Below are positions 14,737-23,950 of a stretch of DNA of 64,000 bases, piece after piece. The translations under genes were made by a program, and so were the position numbers. Origin of the DNA: Traorella massiliensis. GTDB taxonomy: Bacteria > Bacillota_I > Bacilli_A > Erysipelotrichales > Erysipelotrichaceae. The notes under the pieces are model-generated. The model was not told the DNA's origin. It searched no databases and saw only the letters and a program-made list of their open reading frames with translations. Every line of letters starts with the position of its first letter. Within the stretch, counting starts at the first letter, position 1. The stretch lies in assembly GCF_900104665.1 (NCBI RefSeq), contig NZ_LT629967.1:441624-505623 (forward strand), written 5' to 3'.

Positions 14737-16737
14737 TTATAATATGAGCGTAGCACTCTGATAGAAAATAAAGGCAACGATCCAGGCAATAGAACATTGC
14801 ATGATGATCATGATAAGCGTATATTTGATTCCCATTTCACGCTTAGCAGCAGCTATAGCTGCAATACATGGTGAATAAAGAAGGGTAAATAGTAAAAAGG
14901 CGTAAGCGCTAATTGGTGTAAACATCGTACCTAAAGCAGCAGGTAAGTTTTCACTTGTTGTCTGCATCAGAACAGCTAAAGAAGATACGACGGATTCTTT
15001 GGCTGTAAAGCCACTGATCAAAGCAGTAGCTGCACGCCAGTCACCAAATCCAAGGGGTTTAAAGATAAAGGAAATGGATTGACCGATGAGAGCAAGTATA
15101 GAATCAGCACTATCAGCTACCTGATTGAGATGCAGATCAAAGTTCTGCAGGAACCAGATGATGATACTGCCCAAAAAGATGATGGTAAAAGCTCTGGTAA
15201 TGAAATCTTTTGCTTTTTCCCACATCAGTAAAAGGACACTTTTAGGACTTGGGAGACGATAGTTAGGCATTTCCATGACAAATGGTATCGGAGCTCCGGT
15301 ATAAAGCGTTGATTTCATAATATAAGCAACGATGATCCCAACTAAAATTCCTGTTGTATATAATAAAATCATAACTTCTGCTGCATGATTTGGGAAAAAT
15401 GCCAGTGAAAATACTGCATAAATCGGAACCTTAGCCGTACAGCTCATAAAAGGTGTCAATAAAATTGTCATGATGCGGTCACGATTTGACGAAAGAGTTC
15501 TTGTTGACATGATAGCTGGAACACTGCATCCAAAGCCAATCAGCATAGGAACAAAACTTTTTCCAGAAAGTCCCAGCTTACGTAGAGGTTTATCCATGAT
15601 AAAAGCCACACGTGCCATATAACCACTATCTTCCAATATAGAAAGGAAAAAGAAAAGAACAACGATTACTGGCATAAAACTTAAGACTGAGCTGACTCCT
15701 GCAAATACGCCATCAACCAGTAAAGAATAGACAACATCATTTAAACCATAGTCCAATAAAAATTGTGAAATAAAAGTGACGATATATTCAATGATAATTG
15801 CAAAGCCATCACTTAAAAATGTACCAACCGGACCAAATGTCAAATAAAAAACAGCCGCCATGATCAATATGAAACTAGGAATAGCAAAATATTTACTTGT
15901 TAATACTGCATCTATTTTAACACTACGCAGATATTCCTTGCTTTCGTGAGCACGAATAACTGTATCCTTGCATAACTTTTCAATGAAAGTATAACGCATA
16001 TCAGCCATTGCAGCCTCACGATCCATATCACATTCACGTTCCATTTCTTTAACCGAATGTTCAATGAGATCGATTTCATTGTCTGTAAGCTTTAATTGCT
16101 TTTCAAGAGGCTTGTCACCTTCAATGAGTTTGCTTGCTGCAAAGCGGGCAGGCATATGAATCTCTTGTGCATGATCTTCGATCATCGTCGAAATACCATG
16201 GATGCAGCGATGAACAGCTCCACTGCAAAAATCAAGACGAGCAGGCTGTTTTTTCTGTTTCGCAACTTGAATGACACAATTGACTAAATCACTGATACCT
16301 TCATTTTTAGCTGCACTGATAGGAACACAGTCAACACCGATCATTTCTTTAAACCGGTTGATTTTGATCGTACCGCCATTTGTTTTCATTTCATCCATCA
16401 TATTGATTGCTAAGACCATAGGGATCTGCAGTTCAATAAGCTGTAATGTCAGATACAGATTTCTTTCGATATTTGTTGCATCAAGTATATTGATGATACA
16501 GTCGACTTCCCCGCTTAGAAGATAGTCACGGGTAACGATCTCTTCATTGGTATAAGGTGATAATGAATAAATTCCGGGTAAATCAACCAAAGTACAGTCT
16601 GAATGTCCGATAATCGTTCCTTCCTTTTTATCAACCGTAACACCTGGAAAATTACCAACGTGCTGGTTACTTCCTGTAAGCTGATTAAATAAAGTGGTCT
16701 TACCGCTATTTTGATTACCAATTAACGCAAAATTCAT
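14737..16737 (-). CDS. feoB: Ferrous iron transporter FeoB
   Basis: Inner-membrane Fe(II) permease with an N-terminal GTPase. G1 GNQNSGKTTLFNQLTG (residues 7-22), G2/G3 GNFPGVTVDKKEG and DLPGIYSLSPYTNEE, G4 NMMD, then a helical GDI region, followed by the membrane part with the Gate motif repeats. These are FVPMLIGFGCSVPAIMSTR (Cys-Ser pair) in the first half and GFTAKESVVSSLAVL in the second. The length of 666 aa is typical. Its start overlaps the feoA stop by 4 nt (ATGA), so the two are translationally coupled. No feoC follows. Confidence 0.96.
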   Translation of the reverse strand: MNFALIGNQNSGKTTLFNQLTGSNQHVGNFPGVTVDKKEGTIIGHSDCTLVDLPGIYSLSPYTNEEIVTRDYLLSGEVDCIINILDATNIERNLYLTLQLIELQIPMVLAINMMDEMKTNGGTIKINRFKEMIGVDCVPISAAKNEGISDLVNCVIQVAKQKKQPARLDFCSGAVHRCIHGISTMIEDHAQEIHMPARFAASKLIEGDKPLEKQLKLTDNEIDLIEHSVKEMERECDMDREAAMADMRYTFIEKLCKDTVIRAHESKEYLRSVKIDAVLTSKYFAIPSFILIMAAVFYLTFGPVGTFLSDGFAIIIEYIVTFISQFLLDYGLNDVVYSLLVDGVFAGVSSVLSFMPVIVVLFFFLSILEDSGYMARVAFIMDKPLRKLGLSGKSFVPMLIGFGCSVPAIMSTRTLSSNRDRIMTILLTPFMSCTAKVPIYAVFSLAFFPNHAAEVMILLYTTGILVGIIVAYIMKSTLYTGAPIPFVMEMPNYRLPSPKSVLLLMWEKAKDFITRAFTIIFLGSIIIWFLQNFDLHLNQVADSADSILALIGQSISFIFKPLGFGDWRAATALISGFTAKESVVSSLAVLMQTTSENLPAALGTMFTPISAYAFLLFTLLYSPCIAAIAAAKREMGIKYTLIMIIMQCSIAWIVAFIFYQSATLIL

Positions 16738-16958
16738 AATTTGCTCACCTCAATATTTTTAGCGTCTTCTACACGGAGCGTCAGAAGATAACCACGCAGA
16801 CGTATTTCAATAGGATCTTTCATAGGTGCTACTTTATGCAGCTGAACTCTGGTTTTAGGAATACATCCCATTCCCAAAAGATGTCTTCTTAAAGCCCCTT
16901 CACCATTTACAGCTGTAATAATGGCTTCTTCGCCAACTTCCAATTCATCTAAGGTCAT
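16734..16958 (-). CDS. feoA: Ferrous iron transport accessory protein FeoA
   Basis: A 74-aa SH3-like protein required with FeoB for Fe(II) uptake. The family pattern is clear: LDELEVGEEAIITAVNGEGA, LRRHLLGMGCIPKTRV, and DPIEIRLRGYLLTLRVEDAKNIEV at the C-terminus. The ATG is preceded by AAGGAGGAT. The pair feoA-feoB forms a two-gene operon behind its own promoter; I could not make out a convincing Fur or DtxR box. Confidence 0.95.
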   Translation of the reverse strand: MTLDELEVGEEAIITAVNGEGALRRHLLGMGCIPKTRVQLHKVAPMKDPIEIRLRGYLLTLRVEDAKNIEVSKL

Positions 16959-16993
16959 GCTTATCCTCCTTCTTGTTAACCAAATCTAACAGA

Positions 16994-17024
16994 ATTATAA
17001 TACTACGTAGAAAAGGAAAGTCAA
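16994..17024 (-). promoter_or_regulatory. feoAB promoter
   Basis: Minus strand TTGACT (17019-17024) and TATAAT (16994-16999) with a long 19-nt spacer; an alternative -10, TATTAT, would give a 16-nt spacer. Confidence 0.5.
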
Positions 17025-17037
17025 GAGGTTACTGAAT

Positions 17038-17063
17038 AAAAAAAGCATAGCTCAACTATGCTT
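17038..17063 (-). terminator. Terminator of the aro operon
   Basis: AAGCATAG (17043-17050) and CTATGCTT (17056-17063) form an 8-bp stem with a 5-nt loop, followed on the minus strand by a run of T. The stem overlaps the tyrA stop codon. Confidence 0.88.
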
Positions 17064-17910
17064 AAAGATCAAAATATTTTCTTCTCTGGGTAGAAGTAAT
17101 GAATTTTTGTTTCATCTTATTAATGTCTTCTTTTTCAAGAGCGTCTTTGAAATCATTTACTTCATTGACAAAACACTCGATTTCTTTGATGAGATTTTCT
17201 TTATTTAATAAGAATAACTCTGTCCATAGATTTTCATTGATTTTCGCAATTCTTGTAAGATCACGAAAGGAATCTCCCGTATATTCTTTTAAATGTGTAG
17301 AATCATTGGCGTTCATTAAGGAAACTGCAATGACATGGGTCAATTGTGAAAGATAACCAATCATTTCATCATGTTCCTCTACAGTTAATTGACAAATATG
17401 ATTAAATCGAAGTTCTTTGCCAAATTCAACCATGAAGTCAATAGCTTCTTGAGTATTTTGATGTGTAGGAGTAATGATCAGATTGGCAGGTAAAAAGATT
17501 GATGGATCAGCGTATTGTACACCGCTGACTTCTTTACCAGCCATTGGGTGAGCAGGAATAAATTCACAGTCTTCACGTAAAAAGCTTTGTATCTTATATA
17601 CGATAGCACCTTTGACTCCAGTAACATCACTAATCAGAGTATTTGGATGAAAAAGATGTTGATAATCACTGATCCAATTGATAAATGTAGTAGGATAAAG
17701 ACCGGAAATGATGACATCTGCTCTTTGAATTAATTCAGGATCAGTTTCGCAACTGCCTTCATCAATGATATGATGTTCTAAACCATAGGCAATAGCCTTT
17801 GGATCGATATCAATCGCATAAATTTCATGATTCCATTTCTTTAAACCAAGAGCAATGCTTCCGCCTAAAAGACCTAATCCAACAATTAGAAATTTTTTAT
17901 CTTTCATCAT
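17062..17910 (-). CDS. tyrA: Prephenate dehydrogenase
   Basis: Oxidises and decarboxylates prephenate to 4-hydroxyphenylpyruvate for tyrosine. The N-terminal Rossmann motif FLIVGLGLLGGSIALGLK (about residues 6-23) is followed by DVTGVKG, HPMAGKEVSGVQYADP (substrate-binding His) and LTVEEHDEMIGYLSQLTHVIAVSL in the helical dimerisation domain. At 282 aa it is the short monofunctional form without chorismate mutase or ACT domain; the mutase activity must come from PheA. The start (GAGGTG 7 nt upstream) overlaps the end of aroA by 14 nt. It is the last gene of the eight-gene operon and the reason Tyr codons make sense in the leader. Confidence 0.95.
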   Translation of the reverse strand: MMKDKKFLIVGLGLLGGSIALGLKKWNHEIYAIDIDPKAIAYGLEHHIIDEGSCETDPELIQRADVIISGLYPTTFINWISDYQHLFHPNTLISDVTGVKGAIVYKIQSFLREDCEFIPAHPMAGKEVSGVQYADPSIFLPANLIITPTHQNTQEAIDFMVEFGKELRFNHICQLTVEEHDEMIGYLSQLTHVIAVSLMNANDSTHLKEYTGDSFRDLTRIAKINENLWTELFLLNKENLIKEIECFVNEVNDFKDALEKEDINKMKQKFITSTQRRKYFDL

Positions 17911-19162
17911 AGAGTGACACCTCGATTCCTATAGATCTCAAATCTTCGAAAAAAGAAGGATAACTCTTAGAAACAGCTTCACAGCCTTCAATTTCACCGC
18001 CTAATACACTTAAAGCAATCGCACAAGCCATGACAATACGATGATCTTTCCATCCGGATAAAGGGAGCACAGGCTTATGATAGCCACCATGAATGATCAT
18101 TTCATCATGATAGGCTTCAATTGTACATCCCATCTTAGCACATTCGTTGACCATTGCTTCAATACGGTCGCTTTCTTTTAAGCGAAGGCGTGAAGCATTT
18201 TTAATGTGCGTAATTCCTTTTGAAAACATAGCTAGAATGCAAAGAATCGGTCCTAAATCAGGACAATTCTTTAAATCGATGTCATTTGCGATAAGAGAAG
18301 CAGGCTGGATATGATAAATACCATTATTCTCTTCTATACAGCCATTGAAATCGTGAAGAATATCTAAGATTTGTTTGTCTCCCTGTAAAGAAGCGGGATC
18401 CATACCTGCAATATCTAATTCTGCATTAATGGCACCTAGCACACCAAAGAAGGCAAACTGTGAGAAATCCCCCTCAATTATAACATTTTTCGGCTGATAT
18501 TTTTGACTTCCTTGAATAAATAATGTCAAATCATTTTCCCATTCAATGATGATACCAAATTTTTTCATCATTTGAATGGTCAAATCGATATAACTTTTAC
18601 TTTCAAATGGCGGAAGAATATGAATTCTTGAATTTCCTTTAAGCAAAGGAAGTGTAAATAAAAGACCACTGATAAACTGTGAACTGACATTTCCTTGAAG
18701 GGTGTAATCACCACTTACGAATGCTCCTTGGATTTCGATTCGCTCATCATTCTGATCAAAGTATGCACCTATTTTGGTAAAGAGATCCTCATAAATTTTT
18801 TGAGGACGTTTTAATAAACGATTTTTTCCTGTGAATGTAATTTTTTCATTAGTAAGTGAAAAGATCGGGATTAAAAAACGTAGCGTAGAACCAGATTCAT
18901 TACATTCGATATGATGATCCTGAAGGTGTGCAAAATCAGCAATTCCTTCAATAATAAGTGAATCTTTGAAACATTCAATTTTTGCTCCCAGCTTCTGCAT
19001 ACACTTTATCGTTGTTTGAATATCTACAGAATAGTCAATATTAGAAAGATAACTTTTCCCGTTTGCAAGTGAAGCGCAGATGATGGCACGGTGGGCCATG
19101 CTTTTGCTAGGAGGAATTTTTATCATCCCCTTACACTTGGAAGGGCGAATGATCGCTTTCAT
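17897..19162 (-). CDS. aroA: EPSP synthase (3-phosphoshikimate 1-carboxyvinyltransferase)
   Basis: Joins phosphoenolpyruvate to shikimate 3-phosphate, the sixth shikimate step. Seen: PPSKSMAHRAIICASLANG (substrate-binding Lys/Ser at the N-terminus), NESGSTLRFLIPIF (the usual N-x-G-T-x-x-R loop reads ESGSTLR, as in class II-like enzymes), SSQFISGLLF, LRLKESDRIEAM and GWKDHRIVMACAIA. The 421-aa length is normal. SGSTLRF instead of GNAGTALR is the pattern often associated with glyphosate-tolerant class II enzymes; this is inference. Its ATG overlaps the preceding aroF stop by one base (TAATG). Confidence 0.95.
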   Translation of the reverse strand: MKAIIRPSKCKGMIKIPPSKSMAHRAIICASLANGKSYLSNIDYSVDIQTTIKCMQKLGAKIECFKDSLIIEGIADFAHLQDHHIECNESGSTLRFLIPIFSLTNEKITFTGKNRLLKRPQKIYEDLFTKIGAYFDQNDERIEIQGAFVSGDYTLQGNVSSQFISGLLFTLPLLKGNSRIHILPPFESKSYIDLTIQMMKKFGIIIEWENDLTLFIQGSQKYQPKNVIIEGDFSQFAFFGVLGAINAELDIAGMDPASLQGDKQILDILHDFNGCIEENNGIYHIQPASLIANDIDLKNCPDLGPILCILAMFSKGITHIKNASRLRLKESDRIEAMVNECAKMGCTIEAYHDEMIIHGGYHKPVLPLSGWKDHRIVMACAIALSVLGGEIEGCEAVSKSYPSFFEDLRSIGIEVSLYDER

Positions 19163-20178
19163 TAGAGATCACGGCCCACTACATGGGCAATGTTTCTAGC
19201 TTTATCTATTAGTTGTTTGAACTTTTCTGGTTTTAGACACTGGGCGCCATCACTCCATGCACATTCAGGATGTTCATGTACTTCAATGATCAGACCATCA
19301 GCGCCTGCTGCAATAGCTGCCAATGACATAGATTCAATGTATTTCCAATTTCCTGTTGCATGTGAAGGATCAATGATGATAGGCAGGTGAGTTTTTTCTT
19401 TAATGATAGGTACGACACTTAAATCTAATGTATTACGAGTATATTTTTCAAAAGTACGAATCCCTCTTTCACAGAGAATAACATTTGGATTACCGCTTGC
19501 CATGATATATTCTGCGGACATGATCCATTCTTCAATTGTATTAGCTAACCCTCTTTTTAATAGAATGGGTTTATGACTCTTTCCAACAGCCTTCAGCAAA
19601 GAGAAATTCTGCATATTTCTGGCGCCAATTTGAATGACATCCACATATTCCTCAAATTCATCTAATTGATCACTATCCATCAATTCACTGACAATAGGCA
19701 ATCCTGTACGCTTTCTGGCTTCTACCATATCTAAAATTCCTTCTGTTCCTAATCCTTGAAAAGCATAAGGAGAAGTTCTTGGCTTATAAGCACCGCCACG
19801 TAACATACAGGCACCAGCCTCTTTGACATCTTGTGCTAATTGACAGATGTGGTCTAATCCTTCTACACTGCAAGGTCCGCCAATGACAACGATTTTTTCA
19901 TGTCCGCCAACTTTAATCCCATTCACATCAACGATCGTATCTTCCGGATGAAATAAACGATTCGCTTTTTTATATGGTGCAGCAATACGAGTAACGTTAT
20001 CAACGATCGGATTGGCTTTGATCTTTCTTTCATCTAAGGAGGTAGTATCACCAATCAAACCTAAAATATGATAATCGCTTCCTACTGAATCATTGACTTG
20101 GAAGCCTTGGCTTTCAAAATTTTGAATAAGTTCGCTGATCAATGCAGGATCAGCATTTTTCTTTACTGTAACGATCAT
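19162..20178 (-). CDS. aroF: DAHP synthase, second tandem copy
   Basis: Condenses PEP and erythrose 4-phosphate, the committing step. Type I-beta enzyme with an N-terminal ferredoxin/ACT-like regulatory domain of about 90 residues (MIVTVKKNADPALISELIQN). The catalytic barrel follows, with VVIGGPCSVEGL, RGGAYKPRTSPYAFQGLG, QIGARNMQNFSLLKAVG, LLKRGLANTIEEW, CERGIRTFEKYTRNTLD, IIDPSHATGNW and ADGLIIEVHEHPECAWSDG. It is clearly paralogous to the gene directly upstream, sharing nearly all barrel motifs while the N-terminal domains differ more. Two copies in tandem in one operon suggest separate feedback sensitivities (for example Phe and Tyr), which is inference. Confidence 0.95.
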   Translation of the reverse strand: MIVTVKKNADPALISELIQNFESQGFQVNDSVGSDYHILGLIGDTTSLDERKIKANPIVDNVTRIAAPYKKANRLFHPEDTIVDVNGIKVGGHEKIVVIGGPCSVEGLDHICQLAQDVKEAGACMLRGGAYKPRTSPYAFQGLGTEGILDMVEARKRTGLPIVSELMDSDQLDEFEEYVDVIQIGARNMQNFSLLKAVGKSHKPILLKRGLANTIEEWIMSAEYIMASGNPNVILCERGIRTFEKYTRNTLDLSVVPIIKEKTHLPIIIDPSHATGNWKYIESMSLAAIAAGADGLIIEVHEHPECAWSDGAQCLKPEKFKQLIDKARNIAHVVGRDL

Positions 20179-20180
20179 AA

Positions 20181-21197
20181 CTATAAATCCCTTCCTATTA
20201 CATGAGCAATGGCTCTTGCTTTATCTATCATTGCTTTAAACTTATCTGGTTTTAAACATTGCGCACCATCGCTCCAAGCACATTCCGGATTGCGATGAAC
20301 TTCTACGATCAATCCATCTGCACCTGCGGCAATCGCTGCCAGAGACATGCTTTCTACCAGTTCCCAGCTGCCTGTTGCATGTGATGGATCAATAATAATT
20401 GGCAAGTGAGTTTTCTTTTTAACGATCTGTACAACACTTAAATCCAGCGTATTACGAGTATATTTTTCAAAAGTACGAATCCCTCTTTCACAAAGAATGA
20501 CATTTTCATTTCCACCGGCCATGATATATTCAGCACTCATCAGCCATTCTTCGATAGTATTGCTTAAACCACGTTTTAAAAGAACTGGTTTGTTGATTTT
20601 TCCTAAGGCTTTCAGCAGCTCAAAATTCTGCATATTTCTTGCCCCTACCTGAATCAGATCAACATATTTTACGAATTCATCAATCTTGTTTTCACTCATG
20701 ATCTCACTAACGATTGGCAAGCCCGTACGTCTTTTTGCTTCTACCATATCCATGATGCCTTCTGTTCCTAGACCTTGAAAAGCATAAGGCGAAGTTCTTG
20801 GCTTATAAGCCCCGCCACGCAGCATACAGCCACCGGCATCTTTCACATCCTGTGCCAGCTCACAAATCTGATCCAATCCTTCCACACTGCAAGGCCCGCC
20901 AATAACAACAATTTTTTCATGACCTCCTACCTTGATGCCATCAACATCAATGATACTGTCTTCAGGATGAAACAAGCGATTCACCTTTTTATAAGGAGCA
21001 GCCACACGGGTAACATTTTCTACCCAAGGATTGCTCATCAGTCGACGATCATCAATGACAGTCGTATCACCCACGATACCAAAAACATTATAGCTTGTAC
21101 CGGTGATCAGATTAACTTCCAGTCCCTTTGTTTTAAATTCACTCAATATCTTATCAATTTCACTTTGTGGTGCACCCTTTTTACATGTGATGATCAT
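20181..21197 (-). CDS. aroF: DAHP synthase, first tandem copy
   Basis: Same type I-beta architecture as the following gene: ACT-like domain to about residue 90 (MIITCKKGAPQSEIDKILSE) and a barrel containing VVIGGPCSVEGLDQI, RGGAYKPRTSPYAFQGLG, CERGIRTFEKYTRNTLD and IIDPSHATGSW. I choose the ATG at 21197. GGGGG lies 7 nt upstream of it, against 1 nt for the in-frame ATG at 21203, and it forms an ATGA overlap with the aroQ stop. Only two bases separate it from the second copy. The metal-binding Cys (GGPCS), His and Glu residues are present in both copies, so both look active. Confidence 0.95.
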   Translation of the reverse strand: MIITCKKGAPQSEIDKILSEFKTKGLEVNLITGTSYNVFGIVGDTTVIDDRRLMSNPWVENVTRVAAPYKKVNRLFHPEDSIIDVDGIKVGGHEKIVVIGGPCSVEGLDQICELAQDVKDAGGCMLRGGAYKPRTSPYAFQGLGTEGIMDMVEAKRRTGLPIVSEIMSENKIDEFVKYVDLIQVGARNMQNFELLKALGKINKPVLLKRGLSNTIEEWLMSAEYIMAGGNENVILCERGIRTFEKYTRNTLDLSVVQIVKKKTHLPIIIDPSHATGSWELVESMSLAAIAAGADGLIVEVHRNPECAWSDGAQCLKPDKFKAMIDKARAIAHVIGRDL

Positions 21198-21646
21198 ATA
21201 CATTCCCCCTTGTACATTTCTAATTTATTTTTTAAAGCTTTGATACCCGTAACATATCCTTGTATCCCTTGACCGCTGATCGTTTTAAAGCACGCTTGCC
21301 GTACATAAGAAATCTGTCTGAAATCTTCTCTTTCTTCAACCTTAGAAATATGAACTTCTACAGCAGGAATACTGACTGCTTTTAACGCATCCAAAAGAGC
21401 AATTGAAGTATGGGTATAAGCTCCCGGATTGATGACGATGCCATCTACTTTCCCATAAGCCTGTTGGATCTTATCCACTAAATCCCCTTCATGGTTACTT
21501 TGATAACACTCTATCTCAATTTTTAACTCTTTGCCGCAATTCAAACAGGTTTGAATAAGTGTATCAAAAGTCTCACTTCCATAAATATGTTTTTCTCGTA
21601 TGCCCAGCATATTGATATTAGGACCATTAAGCACCAGTATTTTCAT
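21194..21646 (-). CDS. aroQ: 3-dehydroquinate dehydratase, type II
   Basis: Dehydrates 3-dehydroquinate to 3-dehydroshikimate. The sequence opens MKILVLNGPNINMLGIREKH (catalytic Asn/Arg/Tyr region, with HIYGSETFD), then CYQSNHEGDLVDKIQQAYG, VINPGAYTHTSIALLDAL and PAVEVHISKVEEREDFRQ with the catalytic His in the GAYTHTS block. About 150 aa, as usual for this dodecameric type. The start at 21646 follows GGAGGTG and gives the canonical N-terminus; an upstream in-frame codon would add MWRCG. It overlaps the end of the aroE-aroK fusion by 20 nt. Confidence 0.95.
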   Translation of the reverse strand: MKILVLNGPNINMLGIREKHIYGSETFDTLIQTCLNCGKELKIEIECYQSNHEGDLVDKIQQAYGKVDGIVINPGAYTHTSIALLDALKAVSIPAVEVHISKVEEREDFRQISYVRQACFKTISGQGIQGYVTGIKALKNKLEMYKGECI

Positions 21647-22868
21647 TCCACACCTCCACAAGCTTATTTATAGTATTTTCTATAGAATGATTATTTTCAA
21701 TACAAACATCACTATATTTTATATAATAAGGCTCTCGCTCTTTTTCCATCTTACATAAAGTCTCATAGTCTTTGCTTAGCGGTCGTCCATTACCAACACT
21801 AAGCTGACTGACATCACGTTTGATATAAACGATCCATGAATTTAAAGACAAAGCTTTCATATTGATTTCCTTTTTTATGACTCCGCCACCACAGCTGATC
21901 ACAGTATGATTTAATAAACTTGCTTTTAAACATACCTGTGTTTCTAAATCACGAAAAGCTTCTTCACTCTCTTCAAAGATCTCAGGGATCGTTTTTTGGG
22001 CCAATTTTTCAATTTCATGATCCAGATCCATAAAATCATAACCTATTTTCTCACTTAAACATTTGCCAATGGTTGTCTTGCCACAGCTAGGCATACCAAT
22101 CAAAACGATGTTCTGTTTATCATGATAGATTTGTTTTGTCAATTCATCGATTTTAGAAGGATCAATCTGATTTCCAATAAAGAATTCACAGGCACTTACT
22201 GCTTGTGCAACAAGCATTTCTAATCCGTTGACATAAGGAATATGTTTCTTTTTTGCTTGATAACATAAAGCTGTCAGCAACGGATTATAAACGACATCAA
22301 TGACACCTTCACAGTTTTCAAAATCATCAAGATCCACGATCTGAGAAAGAATATCCGGACTCATGCCAACACTGGTCGTATTAATAATGATTTGAATATC
22401 ATACCGTTTTTTCATTTGTTCATAGGTGATATAAGGTGTATTTCGATTTCTGGCTACCTGAATAATTTCTTTGACCTTCAATGCTTCACAAACCGCATAA
22501 GCAGTTTTGCTCGTACCGCCACTGCCGCATATAGCAACTATTTTATTTTCGATATTAAAATGATGCTCGATCATTCTTTTTAAGCCATCAAAATCCGTGT
22601 TTGTAGCAATGAGCTTACCATTGACATTTTTAATGGTATTAATGGCATGAATCTTTTTGGCTTTATCATCAATCTCATCACAATATTCAATGACTTTTTC
22701 TTTATAAGGAATCGTAACATTGATTGCATCAAAGTCTTTTTTCTTCATGAAATGATGAAATTCATCCTCACTTAAGGGAATCAGATCATAATGATAAGGA
22801 GCAATCTGTTCATGAATGATCTTAGAAAAGCTATGTCCTAATTTTCCGCCAATCAGTCCAACTTTCAT
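21627..22868 (-). CDS. aroEK: Shikimate dehydrogenase - shikimate kinase fusion
   Basis: Two consecutive shikimate steps in one polypeptide of about 413 aa. Residues 1 to about 250 are AroE: GLIGGKLGHSFSKIIHEQ, NVTIPYKEKV (catalytic Lys), NTDFDGLKRM (Asp) and an NADPH-binding CGSGGTSKTAYAV. Residues from about 256 are AroK: IVLIGMPSCGKTTIGKCLSE (Walker A), FMDLDHEIE, FRDLE, SCGGGVIKK and NGRPLSKD (lid). The kinase part has all expected motifs, so both activities should be present. AroE-AroK fusions are uncommon. The chosen ATG (22868) makes an ATGA overlap with aroC; an upstream ATG at 22874, closer to GGAGAGGAG, is an alternative that adds two residues. Confidence 0.93.
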   Translation of the reverse strand: MKVGLIGGKLGHSFSKIIHEQIAPYHYDLIPLSEDEFHHFMKKKDFDAINVTIPYKEKVIEYCDEIDDKAKKIHAINTIKNVNGKLIATNTDFDGLKRMIEHHFNIENKIVAICGSGGTSKTAYAVCEALKVKEIIQVARNRNTPYITYEQMKKRYDIQIIINTTSVGMSPDILSQIVDLDDFENCEGVIDVVYNPLLTALCYQAKKKHIPYVNGLEMLVAQAVSACEFFIGNQIDPSKIDELTKQIYHDKQNIVLIGMPSCGKTTIGKCLSEKIGYDFMDLDHEIEKLAQKTIPEIFEESEEAFRDLETQVCLKASLLNHTVISCGGGVIKKEINMKALSLNSWIVYIKRDVSQLSVGNGRPLSKDYETLCKMEKEREPYYIKYSDVCIENNHSIENTINKLVEVWNENTGA

Positions 22869-23950
22869 AAACATAGCCACTCCTCTCCAAAATGCTCAAC
22901 ACATAAATCTAATAGTGCTAAGGCAATCATACTATCTACAACGACTCTTGCACGATGAAAGATGGCAGGATCATGACGTCCGGTTAAGGTCAGGGTATCA
23001 TTTTCCATTGTGCCCAGATTAACGGTATTTTGTTTCTTAAAGATAGAAGCAGTAGGTTTGATTACCAGTTTGATCAAGATTGGCATGCCATTTGAAATAC
23101 CACCGTTGATACCGCCATTATGATTTGTACGTGTTGTTATCTTATCTTTTTCGATCTGCCATTCATCATTGATTTCGCTGCCTTTATAATTTACAAAATC
23201 AAAGCCTAGACCAAATTCAATACCTTTTACAGCAGGAATAGAAAATAAATAACTGCTTAGCTGACTTTCAATTGAATGAAAAAAAGGTTCACCAATGCCA
23301 ACAGGCATATTCAAAACACAGCTTTCAAGAATGCCTCCGACACTATCATGATCTTTCGCAATGTCTTCAATTCGCTGGATCATCTGCTGACCGATAGGAT
23401 CATCTAATGTTGCGAAATCTAACGCATTACACTTTTCTATATCTAAGGCATGATCTACAAAAGAGCGATCTTTAATTTCCTGGCACTGCAAGATATGCGT
23501 ACCAATCAGAATCTTTTTTCTTTTTAAAAGATCTAAAGCAATCGCTCCGGCTGCAACAAGCGGTGCTGTCAGTCTTCCTGAAAAATGTCCGCCTCCACGA
23601 TAATCTTCATATCCCTTATATTTAACATGGGCGACATAATCGGCATGACTAGGGCGAGGAAGTTCAGGATGATAGTCTTTACTACGCTGATTTTTATTTT
23701 CGATCTCAATATGGATCGGAGTTCCGGTAGTATAACCATTGAAAACACCACTCGTAATCTTAAAATCATCAGCTTCATGACGCTGCGTAGATATTTTCCC
23801 TTTAGGCTTACGTTTTTCTAATTGTGCCTGTATAAATTCACGATCAATGACAATACCGGCAGGAAGTCCGTCAATCACAACCCCCATTGCTTCACAATGG
23901 CTTTCACCATATAAAGCAATCGTTATATTTTTTCCAATGACACTTTTCAT
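22865..23950 (-). CDS. aroC: Chorismate synthase
   Basis: Converts EPSP to chorismate using reduced FMN. The 361-aa sequence shows GESHCEAMGVVIDGLPAG (signature 1), RPSHADYVAHVKYKG, DYRGGGHFSGRLTAPLVAAGAIA (signature 2 with FMN contacts), DSVGGILESCV, the EFGLGFDFVNYKGSEIND block and RTNHNGGINGGISNGMPI. GRHDPAIFHRA is present near the end. It begins with an ATGA overlap with the aroB stop, its AGGAGG site lying inside aroB. No flavin reductase is encoded nearby, so reduced FMN must come from elsewhere. Confidence 0.96.
   Translation of the reverse strand: MKSVIGKNITIALYGESHCEAMGVVIDGLPAGIVIDREFIQAQLEKRKPKGKISTQRHEADDFKITSGVFNGYTTGTPIHIEIENKNQRSKDYHPELPRPSHADYVAHVKYKGYEDYRGGGHFSGRLTAPLVAAGAIALDLLKRKKILIGTHILQCQEIKDRSFVDHALDIEKCNALDFATLDDPIGQQMIQRIEDIAKDHDSVGGILESCVLNMPVGIGEPFFHSIESQLSSYLFSIPAVKGIEFGLGFDFVNYKGSEINDEWQIEKDKITTRTNHNGGINGGISNGMPILIKLVIKPTASIFKKQNTVNLGTMENDTLTLTGRHDPAIFHRARVVVDSMIALALLDLCVEHFGEEWLCL

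Noticed and set aside
16975-17030. Possible Fur or DtxR box upstream of feoA
   Set aside because: Only weak half-site similarity (GTTAG..GTTAAC); not enough to support an operator call.
20775-21272. 165-codon open frame on the plus strand across aroF and aroQ
   Set aside because: Opposite to two clear enzyme genes; product low-complexity and without a ribosome site.
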